DNA of 64,000 nt from JAOUEA01 sp038249195. GTDB taxonomy: Bacteria > Actinomycetota > UBA4738 > HRBIN12. A program made the position numbers and the translations under genes. Position 1 is the first letter of the stretch; every line of letters starts with the position of its first letter. The stretch is from contig JBBRWM010000005.1 of assembly GCA_038249195.1 (NCBI GenBank), forward strand, positions 124,001 through 188,000. Direction: 5' to 3'. Under the pieces are notes generated by a model. The model was not told the origin of the DNA. It searched no databases and worked only from the letters and a program-made list of their open reading frames with translations. Below, piece by piece: positions 39,453 to 48,257 of the stretch.

Positions 39453-40343
39453 GTGAACGAACACGACCGGCTCGTCGACCGAGCCGCCCGCGAGGCTCGC
39501 ACCGTGCTGTTCATCGGCGGCCTCGACTCGGGCAAGAGCACGCTCGCCCGCGCGACCGCCGCGTTCGCGCTGCGCGTGGGCCGCTCCGTCGCCTACCTCG
39601 ACGCCGACGTCTCCCAGAAGACCGTGGGTCCGCCCGCCACCGTGGGGCTCAAGCACATCCATGGGCCCGACGACCTCACGTTGGAGCGCATGGCCTACGC
39701 GGACGCCCTCGGCTTCGTGGGTTCGACCACGCCGCAGGACCATCTCCTGCCGCTCGTGGGGGCCCTCACCCGGTTGAACGAACGCGCCCATCGCGACGGC
39801 GCCGAGCTCGTCGTGGTGGACACCGGCGGCATGGTGAGCGGCATCTGGGGCCAGCTGGTCAAGTACTACAAGGTCGACATGCTCGAGCCCGACCTCGTGG
39901 TGGGTCTGCAGCGAGGCGGGGAGCTCGAGCCGATCCTGGGGGTGTTGGAGCGATTCTTCGGCTTGGCGGTGGAGGCCCTGCCGGTGCATCCCAACGTCGA
40001 GACCACCAGCGTGGAGGAGCGCATGGAACAGCGCGAGCGCGCCATGGGACGGTACTTCGAAGGAGAGCTGCAGCGGTTCCGGGTCAAGCCCACCGTATTC
40101 ATGCCCACCCTGCCGCCCCTGTTCGATCTCTCCCAGCTCGATCGCCTGTTGGTGGGATTGTCCGACGGCGCGGGGGGGTTCACGGGCCTCGGGTTCCTCG
40201 AATACGTCGCGCAGGACCAGGGGCTGCGCCTGGTATCGCCGGTGGCAGAGCCGCCGAAAGCGCTTAGACTGGGCTCCGTTCGTCTGGAGGAGCACTACCG
40301 AGCCAAGCGGGTCGACCTCCGGAACCTCTTCGGAACCGAATGA
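39453..40343 (+). CDS. Clp1/Grc3-like P-loop polynucleotide kinase family protein
   Basis: A 296-residue P-loop protein. Walker A is GGLDSGKST (about residues 22-30); YLDADVSQKTVGPPATVGL matches the Clp1/Grc3 region after Walker A (D-x-D-x-x-Q with the P-P-x-x-x-G-L lid). DTGGMVSG serves as a Walker-B-like strand. Eukaryotic and archaeal homologues phosphorylate 5'-OH RNA ends. It precedes the bS22 gene by 12 bp, so an RNA role is attractive (inference). GTG start at 39453. Confidence 0.82.
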   Translation: MNEHDRLVDRAAREARTVLFIGGLDSGKSTLARATAAFALRVGRSVAYLDADVSQKTVGPPATVGLKHIHGPDDLTLERMAYADALGFVGSTTPQDHLLPLVGALTRLNERAHRDGAELVVVDTGGMVSGIWGQLVKYYKVDMLEPDLVVGLQRGGELEPILGVLERFFGLAVEALPVHPNVETTSVEERMEQRERAMGRYFEGELQRFRVKPTVFMPTLPPLFDLSQLDRLLVGLSDGAGGFTGLGFLEYVAQDQGLRLVSPVAEPPKALRLGSVRLEEHYRAKRVDLRNLFGTE

Positions 40344-40355
40344 AAGGTCAGTTGC

Positions 40356-40457
40356 TTGGGTTCGTTGGTCAAGAAGCGCCGCAAGAAGATGCGCAAGAAG
40401 AAGCACAAGAAGCTCCTCAAGCGCACCCGCCACCAGCGGATGAAGCTGGGCAAGTAG
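40356..40457 (+). CDS. Small ribosomal protein bS22 (AURKAIP1/COX24 domain)
   Basis: A 33-residue extremely basic protein: KKRRKKMRKKKHKKLLKRTR followed by HQRMKLGK. This matches the 33-residue bS22 seen in mycobacterial 30S subunits and the AURKAIP1/COX24 domain. Start TTG 40356 gives the family N-terminus MGSLVKK; AAAGG lies 8-12 nt upstream. Confidence 0.85.
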   Translation: MGSLVKKRRKKMRKKKHKKLLKRTRHQRMKLGK

Positions 40458-40470
40458 CAGGAGGGCCGCC

Positions 40471-41253
40471 GTGCGAGCGCGCCCGCGGGTCCGTGGCCTC
40501 GTGTCGCTGCTGGCCGGGCTGGCGCTCGTGGGCGCGGCGTGCAACCAAACCGACGCCATCCGAGCGCAGGCGATCGAGCACTCCGAGGCCGTCGCGTTCC
40601 GCACGTCCGACGGTGTGCGCCTGGCCGGACGGCTCTTCGGCCCCCAGGACGCGACGGCCGGTGTCGTACTCGCCCACATGTTGCCGGCGGATCAAAGCTC
40701 TTGGTACGAGTTCGCCGACCGGCTCGGCGCCGAGGGCTACCGCGTGCTGACATTCGATCTGCGGGGCTACTGCCCGGGCGGGGACGCCGGCTGTTCCGAG
40801 GGCACGAAGGAGCCCAGCGCGGCGTGGGAGGACGTCGCCGCCGCGCGCGCGTTCCTGCGGAAACAGGGCCCGAGCAGGCTGGCCCTTGTGGGCGCCTCGT
40901 TGGGCGGCACCGCGTCCCTCGTGTCCGCCTCGCGCGACCCCGAGGGCATCGTCGGCGTGGCCACGTTGTCGGCTCCCGTGTCCATCGATGGCCTCGTGGC
41001 CGACCCCGACGTCATGGCCGCCGTGGGGGCGGCGAAGCTGTTCCTGGCCGGATACGACGATCCCAACGGGGCGGCCGCCTCGGCCCAGACGCTGTACGAC
41101 GAGAGCCTGCAACCCAAACAGCTCGAGGTCCTCACGACCGCCGACCATGGCACGGATCTGCTGAGTGGGAATCAGGGCGAGCGCTCCCGGACCGTGCTCG
41201 AAGGTTGGCTGACCCATTTCCTGCCCGTGGTCGCGGGGAGCGCGGTCCCGTGA
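40471..41253 (+). CDS. Lipoprotein alpha/beta hydrolase
   Basis: A 260-residue exported hydrolase. The signal sequence ends in the lipobox LVGAAC (Cys24), so the mature protein is anchored to the outer face of the membrane. The alpha/beta fold has AHMLPADQSSW (oxyanion region), GASLGGTAS (nucleophile Ser), and a late His in TADHGTDLL. It follows bS22 by 13 bp and overlaps the next gene by GTGA. Substrate unknown. Confidence 0.85.
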   Translation: MRARPRVRGLVSLLAGLALVGAACNQTDAIRAQAIEHSEAVAFRTSDGVRLAGRLFGPQDATAGVVLAHMLPADQSSWYEFADRLGAEGYRVLTFDLRGYCPGGDAGCSEGTKEPSAAWEDVAAARAFLRKQGPSRLALVGASLGGTASLVSASRDPEGIVGVATLSAPVSIDGLVADPDVMAAVGAAKLFLAGYDDPNGAAASAQTLYDESLQPKQLEVLTTADHGTDLLSGNQGERSRTVLEGWLTHFLPVVAGSAVP

Positions 41254-42035
41254 CGCGCCCCATCGTCTTCATGACCGACTACGGTCGCGCCGACGAGTTC
41301 GTGGGGGTGTGCCACGGCGTGATGGCCTCCGTCGCCCCGGACGTCAGGGTGATCGACCTTACCCACGACGTGCCTCGCCAAGACGTGATGCGCGGAGCTC
41401 TCACCCTGGGCCGCGCCACGAAGTACATGCCCGCGGACGCCGTCTACGTCGCCGTGGTCGACCCCGGGGTCGGATCGGAGCGCCGGTCGGTCGCCGTGCG
41501 CGCGGCCACGGGAGCGCTGCTCGTGGGGCCGGACAACGGCGTCCTCTCGGTGGCCTGGGCCGCGCTCGGCGGGGCGGAGGCCGCGGCCGCCATCGAGGAT
41601 CCGCGAGTGCTGCTGTTCCCCGTGTCCAAGACGTTCCACGGCCGCGACGTGTTCGCGCCCGCTGCGGCTCACCTCGCGAACGGGACCCCGCTGGAGGGCG
41701 TCGGCGCGTCGCTCGATCCGCCCGAGCTGCGGACCCTCGAGATGCCCGGGCCGATGGTGGCCGAGGGAGCCCTCGGTTGCCGGGTGATCGGGATCGACGG
41801 CTTCGGGAACGTCCAGCTCAACGCACGGGCCGCCGACCTCGAGGAGGCGGGCATCGGCCCGACCGTGCAGGTGGGCGCGCACTCGCTTCCCCGCGTGAGC
41901 ATCTTCGCCGACGTCGACGAGGGCGTGCCCGCATGCATCGTCGACTCGCAGGGCTATCTCGCGCTTGTTGTCAATCACGGCAGCGCCGCGCAGCACCTCA
42001 ACCTGAAGGAGGGCGCCGCCGTCGTCCTGGAGTAG
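41250..42035 (+). CDS. SAM hydroxide adenosyltransferase (DUF62; fluorinase/chlorinase fold)
   Basis: A 261-residue enzyme of the duf-62 family that hydrolyses S-adenosylmethionine to adenosine and methionine. Signatures are FMTDYGRADEFVG at the start, DLTHDVPRQD, VVDPGVGSERR, GPDNGVLS and TFHGRDVFAPAAAHLA. The fluorinase-specific insertion loop is not evident, so the hydrolase role is preferred over halogenation. GTG 41250 overlaps the preceding stop. Confidence 0.9.
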   Translation: MTRPIVFMTDYGRADEFVGVCHGVMASVAPDVRVIDLTHDVPRQDVMRGALTLGRATKYMPADAVYVAVVDPGVGSERRSVAVRAATGALLVGPDNGVLSVAWAALGGAEAAAAIEDPRVLLFPVSKTFHGRDVFAPAAAHLANGTPLEGVGASLDPPELRTLEMPGPMVAEGALGCRVIGIDGFGNVQLNARAADLEEAGIGPTVQVGAHSLPRVSIFADVDEGVPACIVDSQGYLALVVNHGSAAQHLNLKEGAAVVLE

Positions 42036-42049
42036 GGCGCGGCGTTGGG

Positions 42050-42202
42050 CTACGGCGTGGCCGAGAAGGAGGGAACCTCGCCCGGGCTCATCGGGCCGGG
42101 AAGCGGCGGCGTCCCTCCCGACGCGAGCACGATCTGCGCCACCGCGGCGGCCGTGATCAGCCCGAACAAGACGATGATCATGATGAGGGTGGGCCGGCGC
42201 AC
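42050..42202 (-). CDS. Small single-pass membrane protein (50 aa)
   Basis: GTG 42202 opens RRPTLIMIIVLFGLITAAAV then AQIVLASGG, one clear membrane helix near residues 5-27, followed by a Pro-rich tail to a TAG at 42050. No ribosome-binding site is obvious. It lies convergent with the SAM hydrolase gene and 20 bp upstream-facing of the isomerase gene end. Confidence 0.5.
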   Translation of the reverse strand: MRRPTLIMIIVLFGLITAAAVAQIVLASGGTPPLPGPMSPGEVPSFSATP

Positions 42203-42221
42203 GGAGCGAGGCTAGCAGCGC

Positions 42222-43019
42222 TCACGCCACGCCGGCGGACAGGCGTTCTTCCGCGTGCTCTCGCATGGCGATCATGATCTCGCTGAGCTTGGTGGCGTCG
42301 GTGAGGTAGCGGCGCAGGTCCACTTCCAAGGAGACCGACCCCCCATAGCCGTCGCCGGCCAGATCGCGCAGGAAGGCGTCGAGGTCCAAGATGCCCTTGC
42401 CCGGGGGGAGATGCGAGTCCCATCCCTTGCCCGCGTTGTCGGAGAGGTGCACGTGGCGCACACGGCTGCCGAAGCGGCGCCGGACCTCCAACGGGTCGTG
42501 GCGTGCGACGGCCGCGTGCGACGTGTCGAGGACCAGATCGGGCAGACCCTCGAGGTCCTCCAGATCCTGGTTCGCGTGCAGGGTCACGCCGCGCTCGCCG
42601 ACCACGCGGACGGGGAACATGTTCTCGATGGCCACGGTGACGCCCGTGCCGGCCTCGAGGTCCAGCAGCCGGTCCTCGAGCCAACTTCGGTAGCCCCGCT
42701 GCCACCGGTAGGGCGGATGCATCACGACCGTCGGGATCTCGGCGTCATGGGCGACCTCGAGCGCCCGGTAGATCTTGCCGACGGGATCCGTGCCCCAGAC
42801 CTTTCGCGTGAGCAGCAGCGAGGGTGCGTGGATCGCGCCGATGGTCAGGGAGTGGCGCTTGGCGAGGCGTCGCATCTCGACCGGGTCCTGGCTGGCGGGA
42901 TCCTTCGTGACCATGACCTCCACCCCGGAGTACCCGGCCTCGGCCACCAGGCGGAACGTCTCGGCGAGCGGGCGCGCGAAGAACGCGGCGGAGGAGAAGA
43001 GCACAGGGGGTGCGGGCAT
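42222..43019 (-). CDS. Sugar-phosphate isomerase/epimerase-like TIM barrel
   Basis: A 265-residue protein of the xylose-isomerase-like/AP endonuclease 2 superfamily. FSSAAFFARPLAETFRLVAE opens the barrel; metal-site residues are likely Glu in TVAIENMFPV, Asp-His in LVLDTSHAAV, His in RHVHLSDNAG and Glu in VSLEVDLR. It could be an isomerase, epimerase or endonuclease IV relative; no neighbour clarifies the substrate. ATG 43019 is preferred because the longer upstream frame overlaps other coding DNA. Confidence 0.83.
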   Translation of the reverse strand: MPAPPVLFSSAAFFARPLAETFRLVAEAGYSGVEVMVTKDPASQDPVEMRRLAKRHSLTIGAIHAPSLLLTRKVWGTDPVGKIYRALEVAHDAEIPTVVMHPPYRWQRGYRSWLEDRLLDLEAGTGVTVAIENMFPVRVVGERGVTLHANQDLEDLEGLPDLVLDTSHAAVARHDPLEVRRRFGSRVRHVHLSDNAGKGWDSHLPPGKGILDLDAFLRDLAGDGYGGSVSLEVDLRRYLTDATKLSEIMIAMREHAEERLSAGVA

Positions 43020-43065
43020 GGGCTCATCGTACGGCCCTCGGGCGGGGGCACCGCGTCGCCGCCCG

Positions 43066-43071
43066 TATGCT
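43066..43071 (+). promoter_or_regulatory. Leaderless-type -10 of the membrane protein gene
   Basis: TATGCT, 8 nt before the ATG at 43080. Confidence 0.4.
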
Positions 43072-43079
43072 GGGTCCTC

Positions 43080-43781
43080 ATGTGGGTCTTCCCGCTGATC
43101 GCGGCCATCGTGGCGTTCGTCTTCGCGGGCGCGTTGTTGCGGCAGTTCGGCGCGCGACGACGTTCGTATCAGCTCCTGTGGGCGATCTCGCTGGTCATGT
43201 ACGGGGTCGCATCGGTGGCCGTGGTGGTTGGCGTGCTGAGCGGATGGGATCCGTTCTGGTTCGGGCTGTACTGGGCGCTCGGCGCCGTGCTCAACGTGCC
43301 GTTCCTCGCGGGCGGGGAGGTGCAGCTCCTGGGCCGCAACCACGTCGTGGACGTGATCGTGGACCTCGTGCTGGTCTTCCTCGTGGGCTACACGCTGTCG
43401 GTCTTGCGCCGGGCGGGAACCGATGCCTCGGCGCTCGTGGAGCGCCTGCCGTCGGGCAAGGCGGTCTTCGGCGACGGCACCGCGGCCCATCGGCTCCCGC
43501 AGCTCATCTCGATCCCCTCCTTCGCCGTGCTCCTGCTCGGCACATTGTGGTCGGCCTGGAAGATGCGCGGAAACCCGCAGATGCGCGATCGCTTCTACGG
43601 CACCCTGTTCATCGCGCTGGGGGCCACCGTGGTCGCGGGTGGCGCGACCTTCGCGGCCCTGGGGAACCTGCCGGGATTCTGCATCACCTTGGTCGTGGGG
43701 ATCACCGTGATGTTCGCCGGGTTCCTGCGCGCCTCCTCGCCGGTGAAGACCCCGGTGCTCGAGCCCACCCCCGAGGCCTGA
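43080..43781 (+). CDS. Multi-pass membrane protein of unknown function
   Basis: A 233-residue integral membrane protein with about six to seven hydrophobic helices (starting WVFPLIAAIVAFVFAGALL and VMYGVASVAVVVGVLSG) and a short extracytoplasmic loop rich in charged residues around 105-135. No enzymatic motif was recognised. The tail ends in a Pro/Thr-rich segment. The 200-bp gap downstream leads to the DUF4331 gene. Confidence 0.75.
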   Translation: MWVFPLIAAIVAFVFAGALLRQFGARRRSYQLLWAISLVMYGVASVAVVVGVLSGWDPFWFGLYWALGAVLNVPFLAGGEVQLLGRNHVVDVIVDLVLVFLVGYTLSVLRRAGTDASALVERLPSGKAVFGDGTAAHRLPQLISIPSFAVLLLGTLWSAWKMRGNPQMRDRFYGTLFIALGATVVAGGATFAALGNLPGFCITLVVGITVMFAGFLRASSPVKTPVLEPTPEA

Positions 43782-43981
43782 GCCGCTCCTGCGGCGTCGC
43801 CCCTTCGCGATCGGTCCGTCCGCCGTTCCCCGTCCGGTGATCCACCCGAGGTCGCGGCGCGAAGGACACCCGTACCGGCGCCGCAGCAAAGGAGGGATGT
43901 CGGACGGTCCCGAGGGGAGGTCTCCGGGGCCCGGCGGCCGGACGATCGACCATCCCATCGCACGTTCGAAAGGAGTGCATC

Positions 43982-45367
43982 TTGTCTCGTCACCGCATCC
44001 GCAACATGGCCGCGGCGGGGGTTGCCACGTTGGCGCTCGGTGCCGGGGTCCTCGCGGGCCTCGGACCGGTCGCATCCAACGCGTCCTCTCACCGAGAAGC
44101 CCCGTTGACCGCGGCCGACCCGCAGATCGACAACACCGACGTCTACGCGTTCGTGAGCCCCGACAAGCCCAATACGGTCACGCTCGTCAGCTCCTGGATC
44201 CCCTTCGAGGAGCCGGCCGGTGGTCCGAACTTCTACAACTTCGCGGAGCACACGAACTACGACGTCAACATCGACAACAACGGCGACGCGAAGGCCGACA
44301 TCACGTACCGGTGGAACTTCAAGACCCACTACCGGGACGGCAACTCGTTCATCTACAACAACGGCCCCGTCACGTGGCTGCGCGACCGGAACCTGCTCGT
44401 ACGGCAGACCTACGACCTGTATCGGATCAAGCACGGGCACCGCACGCGCCTGCTGAACGACGCTCCGGCGGCACCCAGCCGCGTGGGCAACGCCTCGATG
44501 CCGGGGTACAACGCGAACCTGTTCGACCGGGCCGTCAAGCCCGCCAAGAATCACATCAAGAGCTGGGTCGGGCAGTCCGACGACCCGTTCTTCCTGGATC
44601 TGCGGGTGTTCGACCTGCTGTACGGGGCGAACCTGTCGGAGGCGGGGAACGACACCCTCGCCGGGTTCAACGTCAACACGATGGCGCTGCAGATCCCCAA
44701 GGGCCAGCTTCGCGGCCACAAGGATTCCGTGATCGGCGTGTGGAGCACCGCTTCGCGCCCGAGCCTGCGCGTGCAGCGCTCCGATGGTTCGCAGCACTTC
44801 TACGGCCGGAATGTTCAGGTCTCGCGCCTGGGCAATCCCCTCGTGAACGAGGTCGTCGTCCCCGTGGGGGCGAAGGACTACTTCAACGGCTCCTCGCCGT
44901 CGAAGGACGCGCAGTTCCTGCCCGCGGTTCAGGACCCGGAGCTGCCGCACCTCGTGAACGCCGTGTACCCGAGCCTGGCCGTGCCGGACTCGAACCCGAA
45001 CAAGGCCGGGATCCAACGGGCGGACCTTATCCAGGTCTTCCTTACGGGCATCCCGAACCTCAACCAGCCCAAGGGTGTGAAGCCCAGCGAGATGCTGCGG
45101 CTGAACATCGACACCCCGCCATGTTCGAGCAGTTGCTCCACGCTCGGCGTGATCGGTGGCGACGTGGCCGGCTTCCCGAACGGACGGCGCTTGTCTGACG
45201 ACATCGTCGACGTGGCCCTCCGCGTCTCGATGGGTGTGCTCTTGCCGTCACACTCGGCGGGCGCGGACACCCTGGGCGACGGCGTGGACGCGAACGATGT
45301 TCCGTTCCAGAACACGTTCCCCTACGTCGGGTACCCCACGAGCGGTTCGGTCGCGAACCCGCACTGA
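43982..45367 (+). CDS. Secreted DUF4331 family protein
   Basis: A 461-residue exported protein. A signal peptide (RNMAAAGVATLALGAGVLAG, then VASNA) precedes the conserved SSHREAPLTAADPQIDNTD start of DUF4331. Further blocks are DNTDVYAFVSPD, LRVFDLLYG and, at the C-terminus, GRRLSDDIVDVALRV with DGVDANDVPF. Function unknown. The start is TTG 43982 behind AAAGGAG; a better-placed ATG at 43897 is in a different frame. It heads a DUF4331-TPR-NicO gene set facing an ECF sigma/anti-sigma pair. Confidence 0.87.
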   Translation: MSRHRIRNMAAAGVATLALGAGVLAGLGPVASNASSHREAPLTAADPQIDNTDVYAFVSPDKPNTVTLVSSWIPFEEPAGGPNFYNFAEHTNYDVNIDNNGDAKADITYRWNFKTHYRDGNSFIYNNGPVTWLRDRNLLVRQTYDLYRIKHGHRTRLLNDAPAAPSRVGNASMPGYNANLFDRAVKPAKNHIKSWVGQSDDPFFLDLRVFDLLYGANLSEAGNDTLAGFNVNTMALQIPKGQLRGHKDSVIGVWSTASRPSLRVQRSDGSQHFYGRNVQVSRLGNPLVNEVVVPVGAKDYFNGSSPSKDAQFLPAVQDPELPHLVNAVYPSLAVPDSNPNKAGIQRADLIQVFLTGIPNLNQPKGVKPSEMLRLNIDTPPCSSSCSTLGVIGGDVAGFPNGRRLSDDIVDVALRVSMGVLLPSHSAGADTLGDGVDANDVPFQNTFPYVGYPTSGSVANPH

Positions 45368-45384
45368 CCCGCGTGGGAACCACG

Positions 45385-45416
45385 GTGGGCCCGGCTGCTC
45401 CCGCGGCCGGGCCCAC
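45385..45416 (+). terminator. GC-rich hairpin between DUF4331 and TPR genes
   Basis: GTGGGCCCGG (45385-45394) and CCGGGCCCAC (45407-45416) form a perfect 10-bp stem with a 12-nt loop, 17 bp after the DUF4331 stop. There is no T-run. Probably an attenuating terminator or mRNA-stability element. Confidence 0.5.
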
Positions 45417-45461
45417 CACCCACCTCCGCCCCACGAGCCCACCTGAGGAGGACCCAAGCCG

Positions 45462-46790
45462 ATGAAGCGCTCCACGAAGGCCGCCGCGGTCGTGCTCATG
45501 GCCGCCGCGCTCTTCACGGTGGCCGGCGTGGGCGCCTTCCGCTCCCTGCGCACGGAGGCCCCGGCCGCCACGCCTGCCGCGCCCCAGGATCCCTCGGTCC
45601 CCCTCCCCACCGGGGGTGGACTGGACGCCACGATCGCCTACCTCCAGCAGCGGCTCAGCACGATCCCCGACGACTGGAAGTCCTATGCCTCCCTGGGCCA
45701 GGCCTACGTCCAGCAGGGTCGTGTCACGGCGGACCCGACGTACTACCCGAAGGCCCAGGGTGCCCTCGAACGCTCCCTGGCTCTGCAGCCCGAGTCCAAC
45801 GAGGGGGCACTGGTCGGCATGGCGGCGCTCGCCGCGGCCCGGCACGACTTCGACGCCGCCCTGCGCTACGGCGAGCAGGCCCGACGTGTGAACCGCTTCG
45901 ACGCGAACGTCTACGGCGTCATCGGCGACGCCGAGGTGGAGCTCGGTCGGTACCCGCGGGCGTTCGCGACGTTCCAACGGATGGTCGACATCAAGCCGGG
46001 GCTGAGCTCCTACGCGCGCGTCTCGTACGCACGCGAGCTGCAGGGTGACGTCGACGGCGCGCTGCGATCCATGCAGGCCGCGCGACAGGTGGCGGGCTCC
46101 GCTTCTGACGTGGCCTGGGCGAGCTTCCAGATCGGCGAGCTCCAGTTCAATCGGGGGCGGATCGGACCTGCCCGCGTCGCCTACCGCTACGGGCTCGAGG
46201 CCGATCCGGACTACGTTCCCAACCGCATGGGCCTCGCGAAGGTGGCGTGGGCGAGCGGCGATACGCGCGCGGCCATCGCGGGATACACCGAGGTCACGCA
46301 GCGTTACCCCTCGCCCGAGTACGTGGTCGCCCTGGGCGATCTCCAGACGCTGGTGGGAGACCGATCGGCCGCAGCGCGCCAGTACGCCCTGGTCCGCGCG
46401 GAGACGCGACTCTTCGCCGCCAACGGCGTGAACGTCGACCTGGAGCTCGCACTCTTCGACGCGGATCACGGGCGGCCTGCCGCCGCGCTCGAGGCCGCGC
46501 GCACCGAATGGTCGCGGCGCCAGAGCATCCACGTCGCCGACGCCTACGCGTGGGCGCTCTATGCGAACGGCCGGTACGCCGAGGCGGCGGGATACGCGCG
46601 CAAGGCGCTGGCCCTGGGCACCCGCAACGCGCTGTTCACCTTCCACGCGGGCATGATCCAGGCGCGACTCGATCATCGTGCGGCGGCGCGTTCCTTCCTG
46701 CGCGAGGCCATCGCGATCAACCCCCACTTCTCGATCCTGCACGCTCCGCAAGCGCGGTCGACCCTCGCGCGGTTGGGGGGCGCCCGGTGA
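45462..46790 (+). CDS. Exported TPR-repeat protein
   Basis: A 442-residue protein with an N-terminal hydrophobic signal/anchor (AAAVVLMAAALFTVAGVGAF) and then a series of tetratricopeptide repeats (for example SYASLGQAYVQQGR, SFQIGELQFNRGRIGPARV and ADAYAWALYANGRYAEAA). Such proteins scaffold others. ATG 45462 follows GAGGAGG. It overlaps the NicO-type gene by GTGA. Its exact role is unknown. Confidence 0.85.
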   Translation: MKRSTKAAAVVLMAAALFTVAGVGAFRSLRTEAPAATPAAPQDPSVPLPTGGGLDATIAYLQQRLSTIPDDWKSYASLGQAYVQQGRVTADPTYYPKAQGALERSLALQPESNEGALVGMAALAAARHDFDAALRYGEQARRVNRFDANVYGVIGDAEVELGRYPRAFATFQRMVDIKPGLSSYARVSYARELQGDVDGALRSMQAARQVAGSASDVAWASFQIGELQFNRGRIGPARVAYRYGLEADPDYVPNRMGLAKVAWASGDTRAAIAGYTEVTQRYPSPEYVVALGDLQTLVGDRSAAARQYALVRAETRLFAANGVNVDLELALFDADHGRPAAALEAARTEWSRRQSIHVADAYAWALYANGRYAEAAGYARKALALGTRNALFTFHAGMIQARLDHRAAARSFLREAIAINPHFSILHAPQARSTLARLGGAR

Positions 46791-48247
46791 GGCGCCGGCT
46801 CGTCCTCGCCGCGATCGTGGCGCTGGGCCTCGTCCTCGTGCCTGCGGCCGCGGCGTTCGCCCACCCCCTGGGAAACTTCACGGTGAACCGCTACAGCGGT
46901 GTGGTGGCGCTACCCGGACGCGTGCGCGTGGACTACGTGGTGGACATGGCCGAGATCCCCACGTTCCAAGCGATACCGGGCATCGACACCGACGGGGATG
47001 GCACCGCCTCGGCCACCGAGCTCGCGGCCTGGGCGACCGAGCAGGCGGCGGCGTTCGCTCCCCGGCTGCACGCGAGCGTGGACGGGGACCCCGTCGCGCT
47101 GGCGGCGCAGGGGGCGGCCGCCCAGCTCCTGGCGGGCCAGGGCGGACTGCAGACCCTCCGCTTCGAAGGCACGTTCGCGGGCGCGGCGCCCGATGCGGGC
47201 GCCCTGAGCTTCCGCGACGCGAACTTCGCAGGCCGGATCGGGTGGCGGGAGATCACCGCCGTCGGGGCCGAAGGCGCCGCGCTCGAGGGATCCACCGTGC
47301 CGACGCACAGCGTCAGCGACGAGCTCCGCACGTACCCCGCGGACCTCCTGTCGAGCCCGCTCGACGTGGCGTCGATGCAGGCCCACGTGGCGCCGGGGTC
47401 CTCCGGCCCGGCCCCCGCCCCGATCACCTCGGACACGGCGACGTCGGTGTCCTCCTCCCGGCCTCAGGTGGAGGCGGGCGCCCTCGGCGGCGTGCTCAAC
47501 CGACACGGGATCGCCCTCGTGCTCCTGGGGCTCGCCATCTCGCTGGCGTTCGGCGCGTGGCACGCGATGCTCCCCGGTCACGGCAAGACGCTCATGGCCG
47601 CCTACATGGTGGGCTCGACCTCCCGCGTTCGCCATGCCGCGACCGTGGGGACCGCCGTCGCGGTCATGCACACCGCATCCGTGCTGGCGCTCGGGCTGCT
47701 CGTGCTCACGCTGGAACAGACCTTCCGCCCGGAGACCCTCTATCCGTGGCTCGGGCTCCTTTCGGGATTGGTCGCTCTGAGCCTCGGTGCGTACCTGTTG
47801 ATCTCCCGTCTGTCCGCGTGGGGCCTGCGGCGCCACGCCGGTGGGGGGCACGACCACGGCGGGGATGGGATCGCGCACGCCGCGCCCGAGCACGATCACG
47901 GGGTGGGACGGCACACGCACGCGCTTCCCGAAGGCGCCCCGCTGTCGCCCAAAGGGATCCTCGCCCTGGCGCTGGCCGGCGGCATCCTGCCCGCCCCCAG
48001 CGCCCTGCTCGTGATGCTCGGCGCCATCGAGGCCCATCGGGCCGCCTACGGGGTGAGCCTCGTCCTGGCGTTCAGCGCCGGGCTCGCCGCCGCCCTGATG
48101 ATCGTGGGGATGGGCGCCATGAAGGCCCGCGAGGCGATGACGAGGCGGTTGTCCTCCACGGCCGGGCGGCTCGTTCCCGTGCTCTCCGCGTCGGCGATCG
48201 TGGCGGTGGGGGTCTTCCTCACCGTTCGCGGCGTCGCGCAGGTCTGA
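46787..48247 (+). CDS. NicO-family nickel/cobalt-type transporter with N-terminal exported domain
   Basis: A 486-residue membrane protein. A signal peptide and extracytoplasmic domain (HPLGNFTVNRYSGVV, residues about 25-230) precede six or so membrane helices. FGAWHAMLPGHGKTLMAAYM is the family metal motif, and a His/Asp-rich loop (GGGHDHGGDGIAHAAPEHDH) is typical of NicO transporters of Ni2+ or Co2+ efflux/uptake. Transported metal is not determined. GTG 46787 overlaps the TPR gene; its 3' end converges on the anti-sigma gene with only 10 bp between. Confidence 0.87.
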   Translation: MRRRLVLAAIVALGLVLVPAAAAFAHPLGNFTVNRYSGVVALPGRVRVDYVVDMAEIPTFQAIPGIDTDGDGTASATELAAWATEQAAAFAPRLHASVDGDPVALAAQGAAAQLLAGQGGLQTLRFEGTFAGAAPDAGALSFRDANFAGRIGWREITAVGAEGAALEGSTVPTHSVSDELRTYPADLLSSPLDVASMQAHVAPGSSGPAPAPITSDTATSVSSSRPQVEAGALGGVLNRHGIALVLLGLAISLAFGAWHAMLPGHGKTLMAAYMVGSTSRVRHAATVGTAVAVMHTASVLALGLLVLTLEQTFRPETLYPWLGLLSGLVALSLGAYLLISRLSAWGLRRHAGGGHDHGGDGIAHAAPEHDHGVGRHTHALPEGAPLSPKGILALALAGGILPAPSALLVMLGAIEAHRAAYGVSLVLAFSAGLAAALMIVGMGAMKAREAMTRRLSSTAGRLVPVLSASAIVAVGVFLTVRGVAQV

Positions 48248-48257
48248 GGGGCGGTTC

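Noticed and set aside
41250..42035. SAM-dependent fluorinase or chlorinase
   Set aside because: The fold is shared, but the halogenase-specific loop is not visible and no halogenated-metabolite genes are nearby.
43897..45198. Long forward frame starting at an ATG with a strong AAGGAGG, overlapping the DUF4331 gene
   Set aside because: Its translation is Arg/Pro/Gly-rich shadow sequence, whereas the overlapping frame from TTG 43982 is a clear DUF4331 protein with a signal peptide.
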